Shown: piece by piece, positions 26,235-34,706 of the stretch
Numbering within the stretch: the stretch's first letter is position 1
Layout: each line of letters starts with the position of its first letter
From: Nocardia gamkensis NBRC 108242
GTDB lineage: Bacteria > Actinomycetota > Actinomycetes > Mycobacteriales > Mycobacteriaceae
DNA length: 64,000 bases
Assembly (NCBI RefSeq): GCF_001612985.1
Contig: NZ_BDBM01000030.1
Location: forward strand, 1 to 64,000
Direction: 5' to 3'
The notes under the pieces: generated by a model
What the model saw: the letters and a program-made list of their open reading frames with translations, nothing else
Told to the model about the DNA's origin: nothing
Databases searched by the model: none
Program-made: the position numbers and the translations under genes

Positions 26235-27215
26235 GTGAAACTTCTCGTCACAGGTGGCGCGGGCTACGTCGGCGGCGTCTGCGCCCAGGTCCTGCTGGAA
26301 GCCGGCCACGACGTGGTCGTGGTCGATGATCTGTCCACCGGCAATGCCGACGGCGTCCCTTCCGCTGCCCGGTTCGTCGAGGGTGACGTCGCGGTCGCCG
26401 CGCCCCGGCTCGTGGCCGCCGAACCCTTCGACGGAGTCCTGCATTTCGCGGCGCAGTCGCTGGTCGGCGAGTCGGTGCAGCAGCCGGAGAAATACTGGCA
26501 CGGCAATGTGGTGAAGACGTTCGAACTGCTGGAGGCCATGCGGCGCGCGGGAACGCCGCGGCTGGTCTTCTCCTCCACCGCGGCGGTCTACGGGGAACCG
26601 GAGCAGGTCCCCATCACCGAGGACGCTCCGACCCGCCCGACCAATCCGTACGGCGCGTCGAAGCTGGCCATCGACCACGCCATCACCTCCTACGCGGTCG
26701 CGCACGGGCTGGCGGCGACCAGCCTGCGATACTTCAATGTGGCCGGCGCCTACGGTGGCCTCGGCGAGAACCGGGTGGTGGAAACGCATCTCATCCCCCT
26801 GGTATTGCAGGTCGCGGCGGGGCATCGCAAGGCGATCTCGGTCTTCGGCACCGATTGGCCCACCCCTGACGGCACCGCTGTCCGCGATTACATCCACATC
26901 CGCGACCTCGCTCAGGCACATCTGCTGGCTTTGGCGACCGCCGAAGCGGGGACCCATCGGATCTACAACCTCGGCAGCGGCACCGGATTCTCCGTTCGCG
27001 AGGTGATCTCGGCCTGTGAGCGCGTCACCGGCCTGCCGATCACCGCGCAGGACGCGCCCCGCCGCCCGGGCGACCCGGCGACGCTCATCGCGTCCAGCGA
27101 CCGTGCCGTGGCCGAGCTCGGCTGGCGTCCCGAACACAATGATCTCGACGAGATCGTCACCGACGCCTGGGCTTTCCTCCAGTCGCTCGGCCCCCGCGCG
27201 CACAGCGCGAAATAG
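26235..27215 (+). CDS. galE: UDP-glucose 4-epimerase GalE
   Basis: This 326-residue extended SDR has the NAD motif TGGAGYVG (6-13), FAAQSLVGESV, FSSTAAVYG and the catalytic Tyr-x3-Lys in NPYGASKLA. RYFNVAGAY is typical for GalE. It interconverts UDP-glucose and UDP-galactose, which in mycolate bacteria feeds arabinogalactan synthesis. The GTG at 26235 follows the ideR stop by three bases, so the pair is an operon. A GC-rich hairpin (27229-27257) ends it. Confidence 0.9.
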   Translation: MKLLVTGGAGYVGGVCAQVLLEAGHDVVVVDDLSTGNADGVPSAARFVEGDVAVAAPRLVAAEPFDGVLHFAAQSLVGESVQQPEKYWHGNVVKTFELLEAMRRAGTPRLVFSSTAAVYGEPEQVPITEDAPTRPTNPYGASKLAIDHAITSYAVAHGLAATSLRYFNVAGAYGGLGENRVVETHLIPLVLQVAAGHRKAISVFGTDWPTPDGTAVRDYIHIRDLAQAHLLALATAEAGTHRIYNLGSGTGFSVREVISACERVTGLPITAQDAPRRPGDPATLIASSDRAVAELGWRPEHNDLDEIVTDAWAFLQSLGPRAHSAK

Positions 27216-27228
27216 CCGCTCCCCCACC

Positions 27229-27257
27229 GCCCGGGCCGGGCCGGCGCCGGCTCGGGC
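27229..27257 (+). terminator. Terminator hairpin after galE
   Basis: GCCCGGGCCGG (27229-27239) pairs with CCGGCTCGGGC (27247-27257), 11 pairs including one G-T, fourteen bases after the galE stop. No U-tract. Confidence 0.5.
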
Positions 27258-27397
27258 TATCACGATCGTGCCGAAGCCCGGTCCGCTGTAAAGCCGCGCA
27301 TGCGGACGAAGCACCGCGGAGTCGTCGGAACACTTCGGCGCCCGGCTCACCGGACTACGCGTCGCGGACTCGTCGACCACAAGTGGGACAACGGGTT

Positions 27398-28765
27398 TCA
27401 CGATGTCGGCGCGCCCAGGTCGATGCCGAGACCGGCGGCGGTTCGGTAGCCACTATGCGCCAGCCTGCGCAACTGTTCCGGGCGCATGCCCAGGCGCAGC
27501 GAGGTATCGAGCAGCATCGCCATCGGGTGTCCGGGGTCCGCCTCCAACGCGGCTTCCAACGCGATGCCCGCCAACGGTCCGTCGCCACGGACGTAGGCGC
27601 TGTAGCCGAGCAGAGCGGCGGCCTCGGCGCGATCGGCGCCGGACAGCGCGCGGGTCAGCGCGGCCCACACCGCCTCTGCCGCGTCGGCGTTGTCACCGAC
27701 GGCCAAGGCGAACATCGAATCCCGCACTGCCCTATCGCGCAGGGCTGCCGCTATTTTCGCGAGCTCGGGCGCCATCAGCGCGGCGCCCGAGGCGGTGTTG
27801 GCGATCTGCCACAGCACATGGTCGAGCGCTTGCCTGCTGTATCCGATCGGATCGCCGCGACGCGCGGCCCGCGCATAGCGTTCACGGGCGCGTGCGAGCG
27901 CGTCCGGTAGATGCGCGGCCACCTCGGCGTGGGCGAGGGGGTCCCGCGCCACCAGTGCGGTGAGTTCGGAACGCGAACCGCGGATCGGCCTGCCGTCCAG
28001 CACGTGGGTCAGCGTCACCAGCGAGGCCGCCGGATCCCGGAGCACCCCGTGCCGCTGCGGCCCCGCCAACGTCCACCAGCGCTGCCCGGCGGCGATCGCA
28101 CGCACCGCCCACACTCCGCCGAGCGAGATGTCGCACGCCGCCAACCTCCTGCCGAGCGAGCCGACCAGCACATCGAACCGTCCGGTCGCGCAGCCCGGCC
28201 GGTCGGCGCCCGCCCCCGGTTCCACGGCGCGTTCGTCCACGACGACGGCCAGGACTTCGGCCGCCTCGTCGTGCGCGCAGATCCGCGCGACCGCCGCCGC
28301 CAATGTCGCGCCCCGGACCCGCCGCCCGCTGGGCGAGTCCAGATCGAACCGCACCACCGCGTCGACTATCGCACCACCCGCAGTCCCGTGCCGAAGGACG
28401 AGCACGACCACCGACCGTTCCGGGGTGAAGCCCAGCATGGCGGGCACACCGGCGATCAACTCCGCCGGGTCGTCCACGCGCACAACGTGATCGGGCGTAG
28501 CCCGGAACGGCGGAGGTTCATCACGGCATCGGGCATCGCCCGCCGCGCCACCGGGGTTCCATGCGCTTGTTCCGCTCTGCGCGGTATGCGAATAGGAGTG
28601 CGGCGCAACCATGGCGGCGGGAGAGACGCACACCTCGGCCTCGGAGGAAACGCCGGAGGGCGACGAACGGTGACTGCCGGTTCCCGGTCGGAAGGTGTCG
28701 TCCTCGCCCGCACAGCCGGCATCGACCGGTTCGGGAGCGGGAAACGGGGTCGCGGAATTGGTCAT
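27398..28765 (-). CDS. DUF4192 family protein
   Basis: This is a 455-residue protein. The first 90 residues are a low-complexity extension. The DUF4192 domain begins with VRVDDPAELIAGVPAMLGFTPERSVVV and includes WWTLAGPQRHGVL and a C-terminal helical TPR-like part (ALLGYSAYVRGDGPLAGIALEAAL). The family is actinobacterial and uncharacterised. It converges with galE and takes the position of Rv2712c next to ideR. Confidence 0.83.
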   Translation of the reverse strand: MTNSATPFPAPEPVDAGCAGEDDTFRPGTGSHRSSPSGVSSEAEVCVSPAAMVAPHSYSHTAQSGTSAWNPGGAAGDARCRDEPPPFRATPDHVVRVDDPAELIAGVPAMLGFTPERSVVVLVLRHGTAGGAIVDAVVRFDLDSPSGRRVRGATLAAAVARICAHDEAAEVLAVVVDERAVEPGAGADRPGCATGRFDVLVGSLGRRLAACDISLGGVWAVRAIAAGQRWWTLAGPQRHGVLRDPAASLVTLTHVLDGRPIRGSRSELTALVARDPLAHAEVAAHLPDALARARERYARAARRGDPIGYSRQALDHVLWQIANTASGAALMAPELAKIAAALRDRAVRDSMFALAVGDNADAAEAVWAALTRALSGADRAEAAALLGYSAYVRGDGPLAGIALEAALEADPGHPMAMLLDTSLRLGMRPEQLRRLAHSGYRTAAGLGIDLGAPTS

Positions 28766-28924
28766 GCTTCGACCATGCGGCCCGGGCGTCTCCGGCCCGC
28801 GCCGCCGACCTGGCGATTTCGCCGCCCTGGGGATTTCGCTTCACACTGTGCACGACTCGACCGGGACGACGGACGTATCGCAATTCGTGTCGGTGGCGCC
28901 TGCTACGGTGCCGCCCTCTGTCCG

Positions 28925-29623
28925 CTATCTCTCGCGCGCTTTGCGCACCGCGGTGGCGAACAGCGCATTCAATGCCGCGGTATCCGGTTCGTCATCGGCG
29001 AAGGACATATACGTCACCGAGACACGCACATCTCCGGTCTGCGCGACGTGGCTGCGCATGGACTGGATCAGCCGGGTGCCTCCCGCCTCGGGCCGCACGG
29101 TCCTGCGCAGCGAAAGGGCGTCGTCGGCGTCGATCGGCGGTGGCGAAGCCTGCTCGGTGGTCACCGTCGTGGCGGCGCCCGCTCGCTGCACCCGCACCGA
29201 TCCGCATTGCTCCAGCCGGGCGCGCAATGCCGTCAACGGTTCGCCGGTGCGCGTCAATTCGACGGTCAGCGTGGCACGCGTGGCGTCGTCCGTGCCGACC
29301 GCCATGGCGGTGTGCTCGGGGCCGAAGTCCTGATCCGGCGGCGCACAGCGGCTGGGCTGGACATTCGCACCGCGGCCCATGCCGTCCAGATCGCCCGCCG
29401 CTTGGGCCACGGCTTCCTGCGGCAGCACCACCGCCGTATAGGGCGGGGGGAACTGGTGCGCATCCGGCAACAGCGTCGGTAGTTCGGCGCTCACGTGCCG
29501 AGTCACCGTGGCGGGCACCGACGAGACCGGGCGCCCCGGTACCGTCGACCCGCACCCTGCGAGCAGCACCGCGCAGACGACGGGCGCCACCCAGCCCGGC
29601 CGCATGCGCCTCGAATCCGCCAC
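28925..29623 (-). CDS. Predicted lipoprotein with PknH/DUF5642-like sensor fold
   Basis: This is a secreted protein of about 232 residues. A short basic N-terminus (ADSRRMRPGW) and hydrophobic stretch end in a lipobox (LLAGCGS). The mature part has Cys pairs (SRCAPPDQDFGP, LEQCGSVRV) and a layout like the extracellular sensor domains shared by PknH and mycobacterial Lpp/Lpr proteins. That assignment is by resemblance and not certain. The start could be GTG 29623, GTG 29629 or ATG 29605; all keep the signal peptide. Function unknown. Confidence 0.6.
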   Translation of the reverse strand: MADSRRMRPGWVAPVVCAVLLAGCGSTVPGRPVSSVPATVTRHVSAELPTLLPDAHQFPPPYTAVVLPQEAVAQAAGDLDGMGRGANVQPSRCAPPDQDFGPEHTAMAVGTDDATRATLTVELTRTGEPLTALRARLEQCGSVRVQRAGAATTVTTEQASPPPIDADDALSLRRTVRPEAGGTRLIQSMRSHVAQTGDVRVSVTYMSFADDEPDTAALNALFATAVRKARER

Positions 29624-29906
29624 GGTCACACCCCCACTGTGCCAAACTCCTGGTGTCCAGCCGGCGATGCCACGCCGCCGGGCCGGGAATGCGCGAGCCA
29701 CCGATGCTGTTGCCTCGGAGTACGGGTCGGTGTTCGGCCGTGCGCGGTGACCGCCACGACATGGGGGACAATGGACAGCGGTCCCCGGTCCGGACGACTG
29801 CTCGTCTCGCACCACCAGCAAGGGTGGCGAACGATCGGGCAGGCAACCACACTGGCGCGTGAGGTACGCGCCCGGGCCGCAGGAGCCGCGCAGGAAGGAG
29901 TACGCG

Positions 29907-30851
29907 ATGGACTACGAGTCGCGAATGTACGAACTGGAGTTCCCCGCTCCGCAGCTGTCGTCCGCCGACGGCGCGGGCCCGGTCCTGGTGCACGGGCTGG
30001 AGGGTTTCACCGACGCCGGGCACGCGGTACGGCTGGCGACCACGCACCTGCGCGAGAGCCTCGAAAGCGAACTGGTCGCCTCGTTCGACGTGGACGAGCT
30101 GCTGGACTATCGGTCGCGCCGTCCGCTCATGACGTTCAAGACCGATCATTTCTCCGATTACGCCGAGCCGGAACTCAACCTCTGGGCTCTGCGGGACACC
30201 GCGGGCACCCCGTTCCTGTTGCTCGCGGGCCTGGAACCGGACCTACGCTGGGAGAAGTTCACCACCGCGGTGCGACTGCTCGCCGAACAGCTCGGCGTGC
30301 GCCGCAGCATCGGTCTCAGCGCCATCCCGATGGCCATTCCGCATACCCGCCCACTCGGCGTGACCGCGCATTCCTCCGATCGCGACCTGATCTCCGACCA
30401 TCAGCGGTGGCCCGGCGAGTTGCAGGTGCCGGGCAGCGCGTCGTCGCTGCTGGAATTCCGCATGGCGCAGCACGGGCACGAGTCGGTCGGCTTCTCCGTG
30501 CACGTGCCGCACTACCTGGCGCAGACCGCCTACCCGGAGGCCGCGCAGACGCTGCTGGAGAACGTCGCCGACAACGCGGGCCTGGAGTTCCCGCTGGCCG
30601 CGCTCGGCGAGGCCGCCGCCCGGGTGCGTGAACAGGTCAACGAGCACATCGCGGGCAACGCCGAGGTGGAGACCGTCGTGCACGCCCTGGAACGGCAGTA
30701 CGACAGCTTCGTCACCGCCCAGGAGCGGCAGTCGAGCCTGCTGGTCGGCGACGGCGAGTTGCCGAGCGGCGACGAACTGGGCGCAGAGTTCGAGCGGTTC
30801 CTCGCCGAGCAGAGCCGCGACAAGGGCGAGGACGAGGGCGAGCAGGACTGA
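29907..30851 (+). CDS. PAC2 family protein (proteasome assembly chaperone-like)
   Basis: This is a 314-residue protein. PAC2-fold features include VLVHGLEGFTDAGHAV, LELNLWALRD-like ELNLWALRDTAGTPFLLLAG, and GLSAIPMAIPHTRP. The family is homologous to the eukaryotic 20S proteasome assembly chaperone 2 and is encoded in actinobacteria at the Rv2714 position near ideR, as here. A role in proteasome assembly is not shown. The ATG at 29907 has AAGGAG six bases upstream. The C-terminus is a charged, probably disordered tail. Confidence 0.85.
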   Translation: MDYESRMYELEFPAPQLSSADGAGPVLVHGLEGFTDAGHAVRLATTHLRESLESELVASFDVDELLDYRSRRPLMTFKTDHFSDYAEPELNLWALRDTAGTPFLLLAGLEPDLRWEKFTTAVRLLAEQLGVRRSIGLSAIPMAIPHTRPLGVTAHSSDRDLISDHQRWPGELQVPGSASSLLEFRMAQHGHESVGFSVHVPHYLAQTAYPEAAQTLLENVADNAGLEFPLAALGEAAARVREQVNEHIAGNAEVETVVHALERQYDSFVTAQERQSSLLVGDGELPSGDELGAEFERFLAEQSRDKGEDEGEQD

Positions 30852-30920
30852 GCGCCGCGGCGGCCGGGTCCCTGTCGCCCCTGCACGGCCGCCCGCCGGC
30901 GAGGCCGTAGGGTGGTCGGA

Positions 30921-33419
30921 GTGGATCTGACCGAACTGCTCGACATCCCGGGGACCGACGCCGACGCGCTCTACGAGTCGTTCGGAACGTGGGCCGCCGA
31001 GCAGGGCACCCCGCTCTACCCGGCGCAGGACGAGGCGCTGCTCGAGCTGGCATCCGGATCCAACGTCATCCTCGCCACCCCAACCGGTTCCGGGAAATCG
31101 CTCGTCGCGGTCGGCGCACATCTCTTCGCCCTCACCCAGGGGCTGCGCACCTACTACACCGCCCCGATCAAGGCGCTGGTGAGCGAGAAATTCTTCGCTC
31201 TCTGCGAGGTGTTCGGCGCCGAACGCGTCGGCATGGTCACCGGCGATGCCGCGGTGAATCCGGAGGCGCCGATCATCTGCGCGACCGCGGAGATCCTGGC
31301 CAACCTGGCGCTGCGCGAGGGCGCGGACGCCGCGATCGGCCAAGTCGTGATGGACGAGTTCCACTTCTATTCCGACCCCGACCGGGGGTGGGCCTGGCAG
31401 GTTCCGTTGCTGGAACTGCCCCGCGCCCAGTTCCTGCTCATGTCGGCCACGCTCGGCGAGGTCGACTTCTTCGCCCGCGACCTGGAGCGCCGGACCGGCC
31501 GCTCCACCGCGATCGTCGCGGGTACCGAGCGCCCGGTGCCGCTGAGCTTCTCCTACGCCCGCACCCCGATCACCGAGACCCTCGAGGAACTGGTCACCAC
31601 CCACCAGGCCCCGGTGTACGTCGTGCACTTCACCCAGGCCGCCGCACTGGAGCGCGCGCAGGCGCTGACCAGCGTGAATTTCGCGACGCGCGCCGAGAAG
31701 GACGCGATCGCCGGCGCGCTGGGCGAGTTCCGGTTCGCCGCGGGCTTCGGCAAGACCCTGTCGCGGCTGATCCGGCACGGCATCGGCGTGCATCACGCGG
31801 GCATGCTGCCGAAGTACCGCCGCCTGGTGGAACGTCTGGCCCAGGACGGTCTGCTGAAGGTGGTGTGCGGCACCGACACCCTCGGTGTCGGCATCAACGT
31901 GCCCATCCGCACCGTGCTGCTCACCGGGCTGACCAAGTTCGACGGCGTGCGCACCCGCAGGCTCAAGGCGCGGGAGTTCCATCAGATCGCGGGCCGTGCG
32001 GGCCGGGCCGGTTACGACACCATGGGCACCGTGGTCGTGCAGGCTCCCGAACACGAGGTGGAGAACACCCGGTTGCTGGCCAAGGCGGGCGACGATCCCA
32101 AGAAACAGCGCAAGGTGCAGCGACGCAAACCGCCGGAAGGCTTCGTGTCCTGGAGCGAGGAGACCTTCGACCGCTTGGTGGCCGCGCAGCCCGAGCCGAT
32201 GGTGTCGCGTTTCACGGTGACCAACGCCATGCTGCTGAACGTGATCGCCAGACCGGGCAACTGCTTCACCGCCATGCGTCACCTGCTCGAGGACAACCAC
32301 GAGCCGCGTCCCGCCCAGCGCAGGCACATCCTGCGCGCCATCCGGCTGTATCGTGCGCTGCGCGACGCCGGGGTGGTGCAGCAGCTGCCGGAGCCGGACG
32401 CCCACGGCCGCCGAGCCCGCCTCACCGTCGACCTGCAGCGCGATTTCGCCCTCGACCAGCCGCTGTCGCCGTTCGCGCTGGCCGCGCTCGACCTGCTGGA
32501 CAAACAGTCTCCGAGTTATACCCTCGACGTGGTGTCGCTCATCGAATCCACCTTGGAGGATCCGCGCCAGCTGCTGATGGCCCAGCAGCACAAGGCTCGC
32601 GGCGAGGCCATCGCGGAAATGAAGGCCGACGGCATCGACTACGACGAGCGGATGGAACTGCTCGAAGAGGTGACCTGGCCCAAACCGCTGGCCGAGTTGA
32701 TCGAACCGGCGTACGAGACCTATCGCGCAGGCCACCCGTGGGTGTCGGAATTCGCGCCCGCACCCAAGTCGGTGGTGCGCGACATGATCGAACGCGCCAT
32801 GACCTTCGCGGAGCTGATCTCCTTCTACGAGCTGGCCCGCTCCGAGGGCGTTGTGCTGCGCTACCTCGCCGACGCCTATCGCGCGCTGCGGCGGACCGTG
32901 CCCGAGTCGGCGCGCACCGAGGAACTCGACGACATCACCGAATGGCTCGGAGAACTTGTGCGCCAAGTGGATTCGAGCCTGCTCGACGAGTGGGAGCAAC
33001 TGACCAACCCGGGCGCGGAGACCGACGCCGACCAGCTCGCCTTCGGCGCGGAAACGGTGCGCCCGATCACCGCCAACGAGCGCGCCTTCCGGGTCATGGT
33101 CCGGAACGCGATGTTCCGCCGCGTCGAACTGGCCGCACTGCGACGCTGGGACGAACTGGCCGAACTGAGCCCCGGACCGGACTGGGCCGAGGCGCTCGCG
33201 GACTACTACGCGGAGTACGAGCGGATCGGCACGGGCCCCGACGCCCGAGGTCCGCAACTGTTCCAAGTGGAACGAAGACCCGGATTCTGGCGGGTGCGCC
33301 AGGTGTTGGACGACCCGGCGGGAGAGCACGGCTGGTCGATCGACGCGGTGGTCGATCTCGCCGAGTCCGACGCCGCGGGCGAAGTCGTCTTCGACGACGT
33401 CACCGTGTCCGCCGGCTGA
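30921..33419 (+). CDS. Ski2-like DEAD/DEAH RNA helicase with DUF3516
   Basis: This is an 832-residue SF2 helicase with motif I ILATPTGSGKS (about 50-60), motif II VVMDEFHFYSD (DEFH), motif III LLMSATLGE, motifs V-VI GTDTLGVGINVP and HQIAGRAGRAG, and a long C-terminal DUF3516 region (about 380-830). It is related to Mtr4/Ski2 helicases, which feed RNA to decay machines; the bacterial role is not defined. GTG at 30912 is an alternative start three codons earlier. I prefer 30921 because AGGGTGG then sits at the right distance and the protein begins MDLTELLDIPG. Confidence 0.86.
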   Translation: MDLTELLDIPGTDADALYESFGTWAAEQGTPLYPAQDEALLELASGSNVILATPTGSGKSLVAVGAHLFALTQGLRTYYTAPIKALVSEKFFALCEVFGAERVGMVTGDAAVNPEAPIICATAEILANLALREGADAAIGQVVMDEFHFYSDPDRGWAWQVPLLELPRAQFLLMSATLGEVDFFARDLERRTGRSTAIVAGTERPVPLSFSYARTPITETLEELVTTHQAPVYVVHFTQAAALERAQALTSVNFATRAEKDAIAGALGEFRFAAGFGKTLSRLIRHGIGVHHAGMLPKYRRLVERLAQDGLLKVVCGTDTLGVGINVPIRTVLLTGLTKFDGVRTRRLKAREFHQIAGRAGRAGYDTMGTVVVQAPEHEVENTRLLAKAGDDPKKQRKVQRRKPPEGFVSWSEETFDRLVAAQPEPMVSRFTVTNAMLLNVIARPGNCFTAMRHLLEDNHEPRPAQRRHILRAIRLYRALRDAGVVQQLPEPDAHGRRARLTVDLQRDFALDQPLSPFALAALDLLDKQSPSYTLDVVSLIESTLEDPRQLLMAQQHKARGEAIAEMKADGIDYDERMELLEEVTWPKPLAELIEPAYETYRAGHPWVSEFAPAPKSVVRDMIERAMTFAELISFYELARSEGVVLRYLADAYRALRRTVPESARTEELDDITEWLGELVRQVDSSLLDEWEQLTNPGAETDADQLAFGAETVRPITANERAFRVMVRNAMFRRVELAALRRWDELAELSPGPDWAEALADYYAEYERIGTGPDARGPQLFQVERRPGFWRVRQVLDDPAGEHGWSIDAVVDLAESDAAGEVVFDDVTVSAG

Positions 33420-33582
33420 GCCCGCATCACCCCTCGGTCCCATGTCCATGCAGGTCAGCAGCTCCGTCGCGCCAGGAGGACGGGGGTGCGCGACCATGTG
33501 GCGAACCCAGGTTTCGACGGATTCGTTTCTGGGTACGGGCCGCTGATACTCTCTCCCCCGCTGCCCAAGCGAAAGATCAACT

Positions 33583-34698
33583 ATGCCCGAATCGCCCTAC
33601 CTTGTCATCCATCCCGAGCGTGTCCGCCAGAATTACCGCGCGCTCGATGCCGCGCTGTCCGCGGACACGGGCGCCACGACGAGGATCCGTTTCGCCGTGA
33701 AAGCGAGCCCGGTGCCGGCGATCGTGCGCCTGCTCGACGAGGAGGGCGCGGAATTCGATGTCGCCAGCATCGGCGAGATCGACCTCTGCCTCGGGCTGGG
33801 GGTGGCGCCGCAGCGGTTGTGCTACGGCAACCCGATCAAGAAGGCCGCGCATATCGCCCGGGCCTACGCCTCGGGCGTGCGCCGCTTCGCCTTCGACACC
33901 GAGGACGACCTGCTGCGCATAGCCGAGCACGCGCCCGGCTCCGAGGTGGAGTGCCGGTTCCTCGCCTCAGCACCGGAGTCGCGCACCCCGTTCGGCACGA
34001 AGTTCGGTTGCAGCCCGGGTGAGGCGTTGCGGCTGCTGGTCCGAGCCCGCGACCTCGGGCTCGTGGTCGCGGGGCCGTACTTCCACGTCGGCTCCCAGCA
34101 ACTGGACCCCGCCGCCTGGCGGATCGGCATCGAGCAGGCGGGCCGGATCGCCGAGGCGCTGGCCGACAAGGACATCGCGGTCGGTTCGGTGAACATCGGC
34201 GGCGGGTTGCCGATTTCCTACGCCGACCCCGCGCCCGGGCTGGGCGAGATTGCCGCTGTGGTCAAGCACGCCGCAGCCGAATTCCTTTCCGGGGACACCG
34301 GATTGGTCGTCGAACCGGGCCGGGCACTGGTCGGTTCGGCGGGCACGATTCACGCCGAGGTCGTCGGCGTCCGCACCGCGCCGGACGGGCGGCGCTGGGT
34401 GTATCTCGACATCGGCCGCTACAACGGAATGGCCGAGACGGAGAACGAGTACATCGCCTACCGGTTCGTCACCGACCGGGACGGCGACCCCGTCGACGAG
34501 GCGGTGGTGGCCGGTCCGACCTGCGACGGCGACGATGTACTGTATCAACGCACGCGAGTCCTCCTACCGACCACGTTGCGAGCCGGTGATCGCGTTCGAA
34601 TCCTCGACACCGGTGCCTATACCGCGAGCTATTCGTCGGTGTCATTCAATGGTTTTCCGCCCTTGACCGTTCATGTCTCGGGCGCTGAGCGAGAGTGA
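33583..34698 (+). CDS. PLP-dependent decarboxylase, ornithine decarboxylase-like (group IV, alanine-racemase fold)
   Basis: This is a 371-residue enzyme. The PLP lysine is Lys40 in RFAVKASPVP, followed by DVASIGEIDLCL, the KFG loop GTKFGCSPGE (138-147), FHVGSQQ (His168), INIGGG-like NIGGGLP and phosphate-binding EPGRALVG (244-251). The active-site Cys/Asp motif GPTCDGDDVLY (Cys314, Asp315, Asp318) is the ornithine/lysine decarboxylase signature (GPTCDxxD). It should give putrescine from ornithine (or cadaverine from lysine). Its stop overlaps the possible GTG start of the SpeD-SpeE fusion, which would use putrescine, so the pair forms one spermidine operon. The ribosome site before 33583 is weak (GAAAG). 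Confidence 0.85.
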   Translation: MPESPYLVIHPERVRQNYRALDAALSADTGATTRIRFAVKASPVPAIVRLLDEEGAEFDVASIGEIDLCLGLGVAPQRLCYGNPIKKAAHIARAYASGVRRFAFDTEDDLLRIAEHAPGSEVECRFLASAPESRTPFGTKFGCSPGEALRLLVRARDLGLVVAGPYFHVGSQQLDPAAWRIGIEQAGRIAEALADKDIAVGSVNIGGGLPISYADPAPGLGEIAAVVKHAAAEFLSGDTGLVVEPGRALVGSAGTIHAEVVGVRTAPDGRRWVYLDIGRYNGMAETENEYIAYRFVTDRDGDPVDEAVVAGPTCDGDDVLYQRTRVLLPTTLRAGDRVRILDTGAYTASYSSVSFNGFPPLTVHVSGAERE

Positions 34699-34706
34699 GT
34701 TTGCCC

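Noticed and set aside
30243..33497. A 1084-codon minus-strand frame opposite the Ski2-like helicase and PAC2 genes
   Set aside because: Antisense reading of two well-supported genes; composition is His/Gly/Arg-rich as expected for a shadow frame.
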